A stretch of 34,418 nt of DNA, taken from contig SVKJ01000015.1 in NCBI GenBank assembly GCA_015068525.1, positions 1-34,418 on the forward strand. The letters are read 5' to 3'. This stretch comes from Oscillospiraceae bacterium. Lineage in GTDB: Bacteria > Bacillota > Clostridia > UMGS1840 > HGM11507. Shown one piece after another: positions 1 through 6,375 of this stretch. Below the pieces are notes generated by a model. It was not told the DNA's origin. It was given only the letters and a program-made list of their open reading frames with translations, and did not search any database. Positions within the stretch are counted from its first letter, which is position 1; the number at the start of each line of letters is the position of its first letter. The position numbers were made by a program, and so were the translations under genes.

Positions 1-248
1 CTTTCAATCATTTTATCAAGATTTTCTATTTTTTCTGAAATATCCTGCTTCAATATCAGATATTCCTCCTGACTGATATGACCATTCTTCCAGTCAGGAT
101 GTAAGTCAACCATCATTCTTGTGCATTTTTCTCTTTCAGCAGTTTGTGTTTCAATAGCTTTTTTGATTGTTCTAACATAAAATTTACCTCCAAACAGAGT
201 AACGAAACGGTGCTGTTTGCTATCTTTGCCTAACCGTACAAGGTAAAG
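1..248 (-). pseudogene. Large serine recombinase fragment, C-terminal coiled-coil region, incomplete
   Basis: One minus-strand frame is open from about 248 to the left edge. Its translation includes EREKCTRMMVDLHPDWKNGH followed by an ISQEEY and ISEKIENLDKMIE stretch. This charged helical pattern (DL.PDWKNG.I..EEY) is what I recall from the coiled-coil part of TnpX/TndX-like large serine recombinases of Clostridia. No catalytic domain or in-frame start is present: a TAA lies just upstream at 249-251. A second frame has a good ribosome site and an ATG at 261 (MNAITLPCTVRQR, then TAG at 220-222, reading on to QTAPFRYSVWR), which suggests another decayed mobile-element gene overlapping it. The fragment may continue as real coding sequence beyond the left edge. 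The family call is from pattern memory and is moderate at best. Confidence 0.45.
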
Positions 249-302
249 TTATTGCATTCATCCCCGTCTCCTTATAAATTTGAAACGATTAGTAATTATT
301 TA

Positions 303-1691
303 TTATTTCAATATGTCATCATAACTTATCAAACTCACATTACCCATCTCATTAGCCTTATCTATACATCCTTTTGTGAACCCTGATTTTGAGAACAGAT
401 AGTAATGCTTTGTTTTATATGAGAACAGATTACCGCGTTTTATAAGTGTTTCTAAAACACCGAGGTCAACCTTTTCGTTTGTCCATTTGCATTCTGCAAA
501 AAGGGCTGTGTTTTTATCCTGTTCTCCCATAATATCTATTTCTGCTTGTGCTTTTTCTTCGGGATCGTTACCCCACCAGCGACCAAGAGAGGTAAACTCT
601 ACAGGGCAACTACCGGAAAGAAGTTGTTTCCAAAGATACTGTTTGCAGATTTCTTCAAAAACCTTACCCATATAGTTAGAAAAATGTGGTTCAATTCGTT
701 TGTAAACTAAATCAGCAGCACCACGCGCAATGATTGAGTTGTTTTCAAGAACAAAGCGATACCAGAAACGGAACATATTGTCCTCGATGGAATAAACTGA
801 CTTACGAGATGCCTTTTCTCCATACGGTGTTTCTTTCTGAACAATGCCAAGATTAATTAAGTTTTTAATATAAGTTGCACATACATTTGTATCTTCACCA
901 ACCTTGCTTGAAATCTCCGACATTCTCGATGAACCGGTTGCAATCGCTGTAATGATTGCTGTATAAATTGCAGGCTCACGCACTTCTTGTTTTAAGAGAT
1001 TTGTTGGTTCTTCGTAGAGAAATGAGATTGGATTTAAGTATGTGTTTTTTATATTGTCTTCTACGCTCAGTTTATCATCCATCTGCAAGAGATATTGTGG
1101 TGTACCACCTGCAACACCATAGATAAGTGCTTTATCCTCGTCAGACAGATTTTTAAAATATCTGCAGGTTTCTTCAAAGTCAAATGGCAAAAGCTTCATT
1201 TGAGCTGTTCTTCTGCCATAGAGAGGCGCTTTATATGCAAGCACATGGTCTTCCATATACGACATAGAAGAACCACAGAGGATAAGCATCAATTTTGATG
1301 TATCTTTATATTTATCAATTAAAAGTTGCAAGGTAGATGCAAGACTTTTTGATGAACGAGCTACATAAGGGTATTCATCAATAGCAAGAATGATTCTTTC
1401 GTTTTCCGCAAGCTTGAATACATACTCTAAAGCCGCCTGAAAGGAGAGGAAAGAGGATTCCGTTTCAATACCGCTTGCAAACTCCATAATACTTTTAGAA
1501 AGGTTTTCAAGATTCTGCTTTGCGTTGCTTTCAACACCCATAAAATAAATAGCTTTTTTCTTATCTATGAACTCATTTATGAGCGCAGTTTTACCAACAC
1601 GACGTCTGCCATAGATAACCGCAAATTCAAATTTATTTGATTTATAAAACTTATTCAGAGCATCAAGCTCTCTTTCTCTGCCTATAAACAT
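303..1691 (-). CDS. AAA-type ATPase with C-terminal DUF234 nuclease-like domain
   Basis: A 462-residue protein of the archaeal-ATPase plus DUF234 type. The N-terminus (FIGRERELDALNKFY) and Walker A (GRRRVGKTA, residues 28-36) are typical, with Walker B ILAIDE at about 101-106 followed by YPYVA, and a sensor-like LILCGSS. The middle is winged-helix-like. The C-terminus holds D386, E400 and K402 in EID...AECKW, which fits a PD-(D/E)XK nuclease fold. An ATG five codons upstream (1706) lies on the ribosome site, so I chose the ATG at 1691, preceded by GGAGG. It has its own strong promoter. The cellular role of this family is unclear; such genes are common in accessory DNA of gut Firmicutes. By eye it is less AT-rich than the housekeeping genes, which fits acquisition. 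Confidence 0.85.
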   Translation of the reverse strand: MFIGRERELDALNKFYKSNKFEFAVIYGRRRVGKTALINEFIDKKKAIYFMGVESNAKQNLENLSKSIMEFASGIETESSFLSFQAALEYVFKLAENERIILAIDEYPYVARSSKSLASTLQLLIDKYKDTSKLMLILCGSSMSYMEDHVLAYKAPLYGRRTAQMKLLPFDFEETCRYFKNLSDEDKALIYGVAGGTPQYLLQMDDKLSVEDNIKNTYLNPISFLYEEPTNLLKQEVREPAIYTAIITAIATGSSRMSEISSKVGEDTNVCATYIKNLINLGIVQKETPYGEKASRKSVYSIEDNMFRFWYRFVLENNSIIARGAADLVYKRIEPHFSNYMGKVFEEICKQYLWKQLLSGSCPVEFTSLGRWWGNDPEEKAQAEIDIMGEQDKNTALFAECKWTNEKVDLGVLETLIKRGNLFSYKTKHYYLFSKSGFTKGCIDKANEMGNVSLISYDDILK

Positions 1692-1720
1692 ATACACGAC
1701 CTCCATTTTAAGTTATCTAC

Positions 1721-1749
1721 ATTATAACACATAAATACAAATTAGTCAA
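1721..1749 (-). promoter_or_regulatory. Sigma-A-type promoter of the DUF234 ATPase gene
   Basis: Read on the minus strand: TTGACT (1749-1744), a 17-base spacer, then TATAAT (1726-1721), a near-consensus vegetative promoter. The start codon is 30 bases downstream, giving a short leader with GGAGG. Confidence 0.7.
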
Positions 1750-1867
1750 GTACGATTTACTAAATTGTGTTTGAGTATAAATCCATGGTGCCTTTTAGCA
1801 AAGGAAAACACCATTAAAAGATTTTTTCTTTCAAAGGTGTCGGATTGCTTTTATATTTTTTGTCAAC

Positions 1868-1896
1868 GCAGATTTACGATTTCATCGTAAATCTGC
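1868..1896. repeat. Perfect 13-bp hairpin
   Basis: GCAGATTTACGAT and its exact reverse complement ATCGTAAATCTGC are separated by TTC. Neither side has a T-run, so it is not an obvious terminator; it is more likely a repeat-element end or a protein site. Confidence 0.6.
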
Positions 1897-2191
1897 CTAA
1901 ATTCTATATTCTGTCTTTTGTAAGTTTAATTTTAAAGTATTTGCTCCTTATTTCCTTCAAGCCTCTTGTATCAGCTTCTGTATTTTAACTGATTTTTTCA
2001 CTCAAAATTACTTTATTACCTCTAACTGAATCCCTCCAAAAATGCTTTGGCGACTTCTGTTCTTTGATACAACTTTTAGCGCTTATTTTCAAGACGATTT
2101 TGCAACCCTCCCTACTAGTGCAAAATCACACTCAAAAGTTAAGAATAATCATATGCGCGAAAACCGCTATTTCACTATGTTTTAGAGTAAT

Positions 2192-2220
2192 TTAGGGGTG
2201 GAGCAACCACCCCTAATTTC
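2192..2220 (+). terminator. GC-rich hairpin with T-rich flank
   Basis: TTAGGGGTGG and CCACCCCTAA pair around AGCAA, followed on the plus strand by TTTCTAAATTTTTAATTTTTT. It looks like a plus-strand terminator, but no plus-strand gene precedes it. In the minus direction, where it could serve the transglutaminase gene, there is no U-run. It may belong to a repeat element. Confidence 0.4.
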
Positions 2221-2286
2221 TAAATTTTTAATTTTTTTAATTTTCGTTACGATTTTGCAACCCCCTATACGATAAAAAATTCGTTT

Positions 2287-3342
2287 TTAATCGGTACTTT
2301 TTGTGCTTCCCGGAACGAGTAGTTCCTTTGCAAAATTTGTTTTCTGCTTATTTATATCAGTGCGAGGATAGTTTTTAGGTAACAAGTATTCGTCAGTTCT
2401 TGCTACATCATAATAGCTTATATCTGTAGTATGCCATTTACCATCAACATACACTTCATTCCATGCGTGTATATCATCAACAACTGATATGCACGGAATT
2501 CCCGCTCGTTGGCAAAGATAAACAAATGCATCTGCATAAGTACCGCATATCGCATTGGCAGGTGACGTACCGGTAAATATCTTATTTATCCCTGCAACAT
2601 TCTCGTTCTTATATGCCGCTCTGTCGCAGATATAATCGGAAATCCGTTTGACTTTTTCTCGATCCGAGAGATTGGATATCTCCGCAACGAAACCATTTGT
2701 TACCTTGTTTGCAGGTTCAAAGTGTTTATGTATTTGAGGTTTACAAATACGATAGCTAGGATATTCGTATAAATTCTTTATCGTTGACTCATATCCAAAA
2801 CTGAAATTATAATAACCGAACATTGATGCAGTTACGGATTTCATTGCTTCTATGGTTTTTCCCGAATTACTCATTGAAGCCTTTTCATCAACGAAATGTG
2901 CATAGGTGTAATTTGGATTATAACCATTTTCATCGGTGTTTTGAGTTGTCTCGTTAATATCCACAATAGATTGTCTGATTGCATTGTAAGCATCCCTTGT
3001 ATATACTTCATTGAATATATTGGGATTTGCTCTTTGTGAGAAATCTTCTCTTGCATACGATTTACCGTCTATGTAATCAACTTTCGGTTTTTCTTCCCTG
3101 TAAGGTTTCTCTGTGTTAATTGAAACAGTATTTGTTTCTGCATCGTATGTGATTTCAATATTCAATGCCTTTGCAATATCCCGAAGTTTCACATAATTAT
3201 TATCATTAAAATTTATTGCTGACATTTCTGCTTTTGAGCCGTTGATATAAATATCCTGACCTGAAACAATATCTGCTGCAAAAACTTCGCTCCCGAGCAG
3301 CAGAATTATCGGAACTATACTAACTGCAAATATTTTCCTCAT
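2287..3342 (-). CDS. Secreted transglutaminase-like protein with copper-amine-oxidase-like stalk domain
   Basis: 351 residues. Residues 1-22 form a signal peptide (MRKIF, hydrophobic core, cleavage near VFA-AD). Residues 29-77 resemble the copper amine oxidase N-terminal 'stalk' repeat common in clostridial surface proteins (DIYINGS...YVKLRDIAKALNIEITYD). The C-terminal part is a transglutaminase/cysteine-protease fold with a complete triad: C266 in AICGTYADAF, H292 in DDIHAWNEV and D307 in WHTTDIS. It probably acts outside the cell as a peptidase or crosslinking enzyme; the substrate is unknown. The ATG overlaps the stop of the upstream toxin-like gene (ATGA), with GAGGAGG ahead of it, so the two are translationally coupled. 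The gene lies within the accessory block. Confidence 0.8.
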   Translation of the reverse strand: MRKIFAVSIVPIILLLGSEVFAADIVSGQDIYINGSKAEMSAINFNDNNYVKLRDIAKALNIEITYDAETNTVSINTEKPYREEKPKVDYIDGKSYAREDFSQRANPNIFNEVYTRDAYNAIRQSIVDINETTQNTDENGYNPNYTYAHFVDEKASMSNSGKTIEAMKSVTASMFGYYNFSFGYESTIKNLYEYPSYRICKPQIHKHFEPANKVTNGFVAEISNLSDREKVKRISDYICDRAAYKNENVAGINKIFTGTSPANAICGTYADAFVYLCQRAGIPCISVVDDIHAWNEVYVDGKWHTTDISYYDVARTDEYLLPKNYPRTDINKQKTNFAKELLVPGSTKSTD

Positions 3343-3692
3343 GCTATAAGTACCTCCTCATAATTATTTTTTCTTGCGTCATTTAACAACTTGAGAGAAT
3401 GCTCAAGTGCTCTTTTGGTATCTTTCTTGTCATTCTTATAAAACGCATATAAAAGAATAATATTTTCATCTTTCATTGAAAAGACAACTCTTGCCATTGT
3501 TACCGATGTCTTTAATCTGATTTCGAAAAGCCCTTTAAATCGATTTTGAGAAATATGCCTCACATAAGGTTCGCAAAGTCTGTTTTTCTCATCTGAGATA
3601 TAGGCAAGAATATTTTGGAATTTGTTTTTAAGTTTAACATCACTACTTTCTATAAAATTCTGCACATTCTGATAAGTATAAATCTTTCTCAA
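3339..3692 (-). CDS. RelE/HigB-like (phage Gp49-type) toxin, no antitoxin beside it
   Basis: 117 residues. The core RFKGLFEIRLKTSVTMARVV, then the strand ENIILLYAFYKND, KKDTKRALEHSLKLL and a C-terminal helix match the Gp49-like branch of RelE/ParE toxins, which cleave mRNA on the ribosome. I chose the TTG at 3692 because GGAGG sits 7 bases upstream; a GTG at 3698 directly abuts that ribosome site and is less likely. In HigBA-type loci the next gene is a helix-turn-helix antitoxin. Here the next gene, starting in the toxin's own stop codon, encodes a secreted transglutaminase-like protein. No antitoxin is visible within 400 bases upstream either. It could be inactive, or controlled by a distant antitoxin. 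Confidence 0.7.
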   Translation of the reverse strand: MRKIYTYQNVQNFIESSDVKLKNKFQNILAYISDEKNRLCEPYVRHISQNRFKGLFEIRLKTSVTMARVVFSMKDENIILLYAFYKNDKKDTKRALEHSLKLLNDARKNNYEEVLIA

Positions 3693-3720
3693 TTTCACCC
3701 CTCCGATTTCTAAAAATAAA

Positions 3721-3821
3721 AAGTGTTAAACTTATCACCTCCTTAAAACTCGAAATTTGCCTTAAACACGCATAAATTGTAGAGATTTAGCACATCGCCT
3801 TATGGTGTTAGTTTAACACTT
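3721..3821. repeat. Inverted repeat flanking the broken end of spoVAD
   Basis: AAGTGTTAAACT (3721-3732) and its exact reverse complement AGTTTAACACTT (3810-3821) are 77 bases apart. The right arm lies exactly where the SpoVAD reading departs from the family sequence. It may mark a recombination junction. Between the arms a very strong ribosome site (AAGGAGGTGAT on the minus strand, about 3747-3737) has no good start codon after it. Confidence 0.55.
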
Positions 3822-4444
3822 ACAGGGGCCATTGCAGCACCCATATTATTAGCATCTTTTATTCCTAAATCAACTATCTTTCCTGTTGTTATTCTTTTAA
3901 TTTTTGGTCCATTCCCCGTTTTTGACAAGACAACTGCACCTGAACCTGTAACTGTCCATTGAGAAGTTGCAGGACGAGTTCCTCCATATTCTAATGGAAA
4001 TCTGAACTGTCTTTCTGCAGAACAGAAATGCGATGACGTTGCAGATACAACATTATTTGCAAATTCTCCATCAATAAATACTGCACCTAAAGATAAACTT
4101 TCTGCCATCGTTGAACAAGCACCATATAGTCCAAAAAAAGGCAAATCAAAATCTCTTATTGCAAAACTGCTTGATGCACATTGATTTAATAAATCACCTG
4201 AAAAAATATAGTCAATATCAGAAACAGAAAGTTCAGCCTTTTTTATGGCATTTTCAATCGAAGTTTTAACAAATTTACTTTCAGCTTTTTCCCATGTTTC
4301 TTCTCCGAATTTAGAATCATCTATTATTTTATCAAAATATTTACTTAACGGACCTTCACCTTCTTTCGGTCCGACAACAGAATAATATCCTTTTATAACT
4401 GGCAGATTGCAAAATTCTATAGTTTGCTTACCGATTTTTTTCAT
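3800..4444 (-). pseudogene. spoVAD: SpoVAD, truncated stage V sporulation protein AD
   Basis: 214 residues where the family has about 335-340. SpoVAD binds dipicolinic acid and serves its uptake into the forespore through the SpoVA channel; it has a thiolase-like fold. Family sequence is clear from the start to near the end: VVGPKEGEGPLSKYFD, IFSGDLLNQCASSSFAIRDF, FGLYGACSTMAESL, ATSSHFCSAERQFRFPLEYG, QWTVTGSGAVVLSK and IVDLGIKDANNMGAAMAP. It then ends in VSVKLTP and stop. No other frame downstream (3700-3800) restores the missing C-terminal 110-120 residues, so this is a break and not a simple frameshift. The ATG at 4444 overlaps the spoVAC stop (ATGA). The missing half might lie beyond the left edge, past the accessory block. 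Confidence 0.85.
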
Positions 4445-4890
4445 AATACCACTCTTCCTAACAATAAAAATAATCCGCATACAACAGATGTTGTTATTCC
4501 GTACACTAAAACAGGTCCTGCTATTATAAACATTTTAGCTCCAAGCCCTAAAACATATCCTTCAGATTTAAATTCCATAGCAGGAGATACGATAGCATTA
4601 GCAAATCCCGTGATTGGTACAAGTGTTCCTGCACCTCCAAATTTAGCAATTTTATTATACAAATCAAGACCTGTGAACAATGCACCTAAAAAAACCATAA
4701 TCATAGGTGTAAAGGTAGCAACATTTACTTCCTTAATTCCCATTGATACTAAAAAATTAAATATAATTTCGGCTATAAGGCATATACTTCCACCCGTAAC
4801 AAACGCTCTGAAACACTTTATAAGAACAGAAGAACCAGGAATTTTTTTATCAACCATATCGTTATATTGATTATTAGTTATTCTTTTCAT
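4441..4890 (-). CDS. spoVAC: SpoVAC, stage V sporulation protein AC
   Basis: 149 residues, the usual length. It is an integral membrane protein of the SpoVA complex in the spore inner membrane, which moves calcium-dipicolinate in during sporulation and out on germination. Four hydrophobic segments are visible, with family text such as GGSICLIAEIIFNFL, MIMVFLGALFTGLDLYNKIAKFGGAGTLVPITGFANA and SPAMEFKSEGYVLGLGAKMF. A longer frame starts at 4932, but the ATG at 4890 has an AAGGATGTG site just upstream and gives the family N-terminus. It is followed immediately by spoVAD. A weak sigma-G-like pair (GTATA, 17 bases, AATACTA on the minus strand near 4940-4912) might drive it but leaves a very short leader. 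Confidence 0.92.
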   Translation of the reverse strand: MKRITNNQYNDMVDKKIPGSSVLIKCFRAFVTGGSICLIAEIIFNFLVSMGIKEVNVATFTPMIMVFLGALFTGLDLYNKIAKFGGAGTLVPITGFANAIVSPAMEFKSEGYVLGLGAKMFIIAGPVLVYGITTSVVCGLFLLLGRVVL

Positions 4891-4940
4891 TTTTTCACAT
4901 CCTTTATTATTTAGTATTGTTACATTAAACAAAATTATAC

Positions 4941-4997
4941 AAAAAAGAACACCTCAAAAACTAATAAACTAAAAGTTTGAGTTTTCGCGATGTTCTT
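4941..4997 (-). terminator. Terminator after htrA
   Basis: On the minus strand AAGAACA (4997-4991) and AAAACTCAAA pair with TTTTTGAG and TGTTCTT (4951-4945), and the hairpin runs into a U-run (4946-4941). It separates htrA from spoVAC, so the sporulation genes need their own promoter. Confidence 0.7.
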
Positions 4998-5040
4998 ATT
5001 TCTATTTATACAATCTTAGAAATTTTAAATCTTTAAAAAA

Positions 5041-6300
5041 CTATCTTGTTTTTTCTTCACCGAGTGTTATATCTACAGATATTATATCTCCTGACCTGTC
5101 AAGTTCAACTCTTATAGTTTGACCTGCTTTTTTAGTATCACGGACTTTGTTTAATTCTTCTATAGTTTTAACACGTTTACCGTCAGCCTTGGTAATAATA
5201 TCACCACGTCTTATACCTGCTTTTGCAGCGCCGCTGCCTTCCTGAACCTGTTCTACAAATATTCCTTCCGGATAATTATAATATTTTGCCATATCTGAAG
5301 AAATATCTCTTCCAACAATTCCTATAACAGGTCTTCCTTTTACATAACCATGATTTATTAAATCGTCAAAAATCGGTTTTGCTTCGTCAACAGGGATTGC
5401 AAAGCCTAAGCCTTCTACACCCGTTGAAGCAATTTTTAATGTATTAATTCCAATTACTTCACCTTTGGTATTTACAAGCGCACCACCTGAATTACCTGCG
5501 TTTATAGCAGCGTCAGTTTGTATAAGATTGAAAGTTTTACCATCTGTTTCAACTGTTCTGTTAAGAGCACTGATGTAACCTACTGTAACACTTCCTGCAA
5601 ATTCCATTCCAAGAGGATTACCTATAGCAACACAAAGTTCTCCTACCTCTAATGTACTTGAATCTCCGAGTTTAGCATAAGGATATGAATCATTTTCAAG
5701 TTTTAAAACTGCAAGGTCAGTTCTTGCATCATATCCTACCAAAGTCGCATTTTTCTTATCACCACTACTTAAAAAAACTTCAACCTTAGTTGCACCTTCT
5801 ATAACATGGTTATTGGTTACAACATATCCGTTTTCAGATATAATTATTCCTGAACCGCTTCCCTGACTTTCTGTCATACCAAAAAATGTCTGGGTAGGAA
5901 TGGTAGAAACTATCCCTACAACTGCAGGACCAACTTTCTTTGCTATATCAACAACAGAAAGTGTACCATCAGATTTTGCAACACCTGTATTAGTATCAAC
6001 AGAGCCTGTTGTAGTCGGAATAAATTTATCAGGTGAATAAGATGAAACTATATTATTTCTCGCATATTCTTTGATATATCCAGGAATAAACATTGAAAAA
6101 GCAGCACAAGTAATCACCGAACCTAAAATCGCAGAAGAAACAATAAGTGCAATAAATTTAAAAAACGGCTTTTTACTCTTTTTTTCTTTTTTCTTATCTA
6201 AATATGTTTCGTTATAAGTAAAATACTGCTCTTTATTCTTAAAGTTCTGCCCATTTTGAAAATCATCATTATTCCAGTTGTTATTGTAAAAATCAGACAT
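5041..6300 (-). CDS. htrA: HtrA/DegP-family membrane-anchored serine protease
   Basis: 419 residues, the normal Gram-positive HtrA layout. A polar, asparagine-rich cytoplasmic head (1-45) is followed by one membrane segment (about 47-71), a trypsin-like protease domain and a C-terminal PDZ domain (about 325-415, with GIFVEQVQEGSGAAKAGIRRGDIITKADG). The catalytic triad is complete: H165 in TNNHVIEGA, D195 in ARTDLAVLK and S271 in NAGNSGGAL. It degrades or refolds damaged proteins at the outer face of the membrane. It lies 75 bases downstream of a two-component pair, which suggests an envelope-stress circuit, and is followed by a terminator. The ATG has GGAGG upstream. Confidence 0.93.
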   Translation of the reverse strand: MSDFYNNNWNNDDFQNGQNFKNKEQYFTYNETYLDKKKEKKSKKPFFKFIALIVSSAILGSVITCAAFSMFIPGYIKEYARNNIVSSYSPDKFIPTTTGSVDTNTGVAKSDGTLSVVDIAKKVGPAVVGIVSTIPTQTFFGMTESQGSGSGIIISENGYVVTNNHVIEGATKVEVFLSSGDKKNATLVGYDARTDLAVLKLENDSYPYAKLGDSSTLEVGELCVAIGNPLGMEFAGSVTVGYISALNRTVETDGKTFNLIQTDAAINAGNSGGALVNTKGEVIGINTLKIASTGVEGLGFAIPVDEAKPIFDDLINHGYVKGRPVIGIVGRDISSDMAKYYNYPEGIFVEQVQEGSGAAKAGIRRGDIITKADGKRVKTIEELNKVRDTKKAGQTIRVELDRSGDIISVDITLGEEKTR

Positions 6301-6375
6301 AATTAAGACCTCCGAAATTTTTTTCTAAAATCATTATAAATAATAAATATGAACATTTTATAAACACATAATGAA

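Larger units (their letters stand above)
1785..2286. other. Gene-poor stretch rich in inverted and direct repeats
   Basis: No convincing gene lies in these 500 bases on either strand. It holds a hairpin at 1785-1814 (ATGGTG CCTTT / AAAGG CACCAT), a perfect 13-bp hairpin at 1868-1896, an inverted repeat GATTTTGCA / TGCAAAATC at 2096-2127, a 10-bp hairpin at 2192-2216, and a motif ACGATTTTGCAACCC that occurs at 2094 and again at 2249. A minus-strand frame between about 2050 and 1900 reads as protein-like text (WRDSVRGNKVILSEKIS, stop, NTEADTRGLKEIRSKYFKI) broken by stops, so it is either a decayed gene or a non-coding repeat that merely looks coding. Confidence 0.5.

Noticed and set aside
4424..4870. 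Plus-strand 148-codon frame
   Set aside because: It lies wholly antisense to spoVAC and the start of spoVAD, with no ribosome site or recognisable protein features.
4912..4940. Sigma-G promoter ahead of spoVAC
   Set aside because: GTATA and AATACTA are spaced correctly but would start the transcript almost at the ribosome site; too weak to list as a feature.
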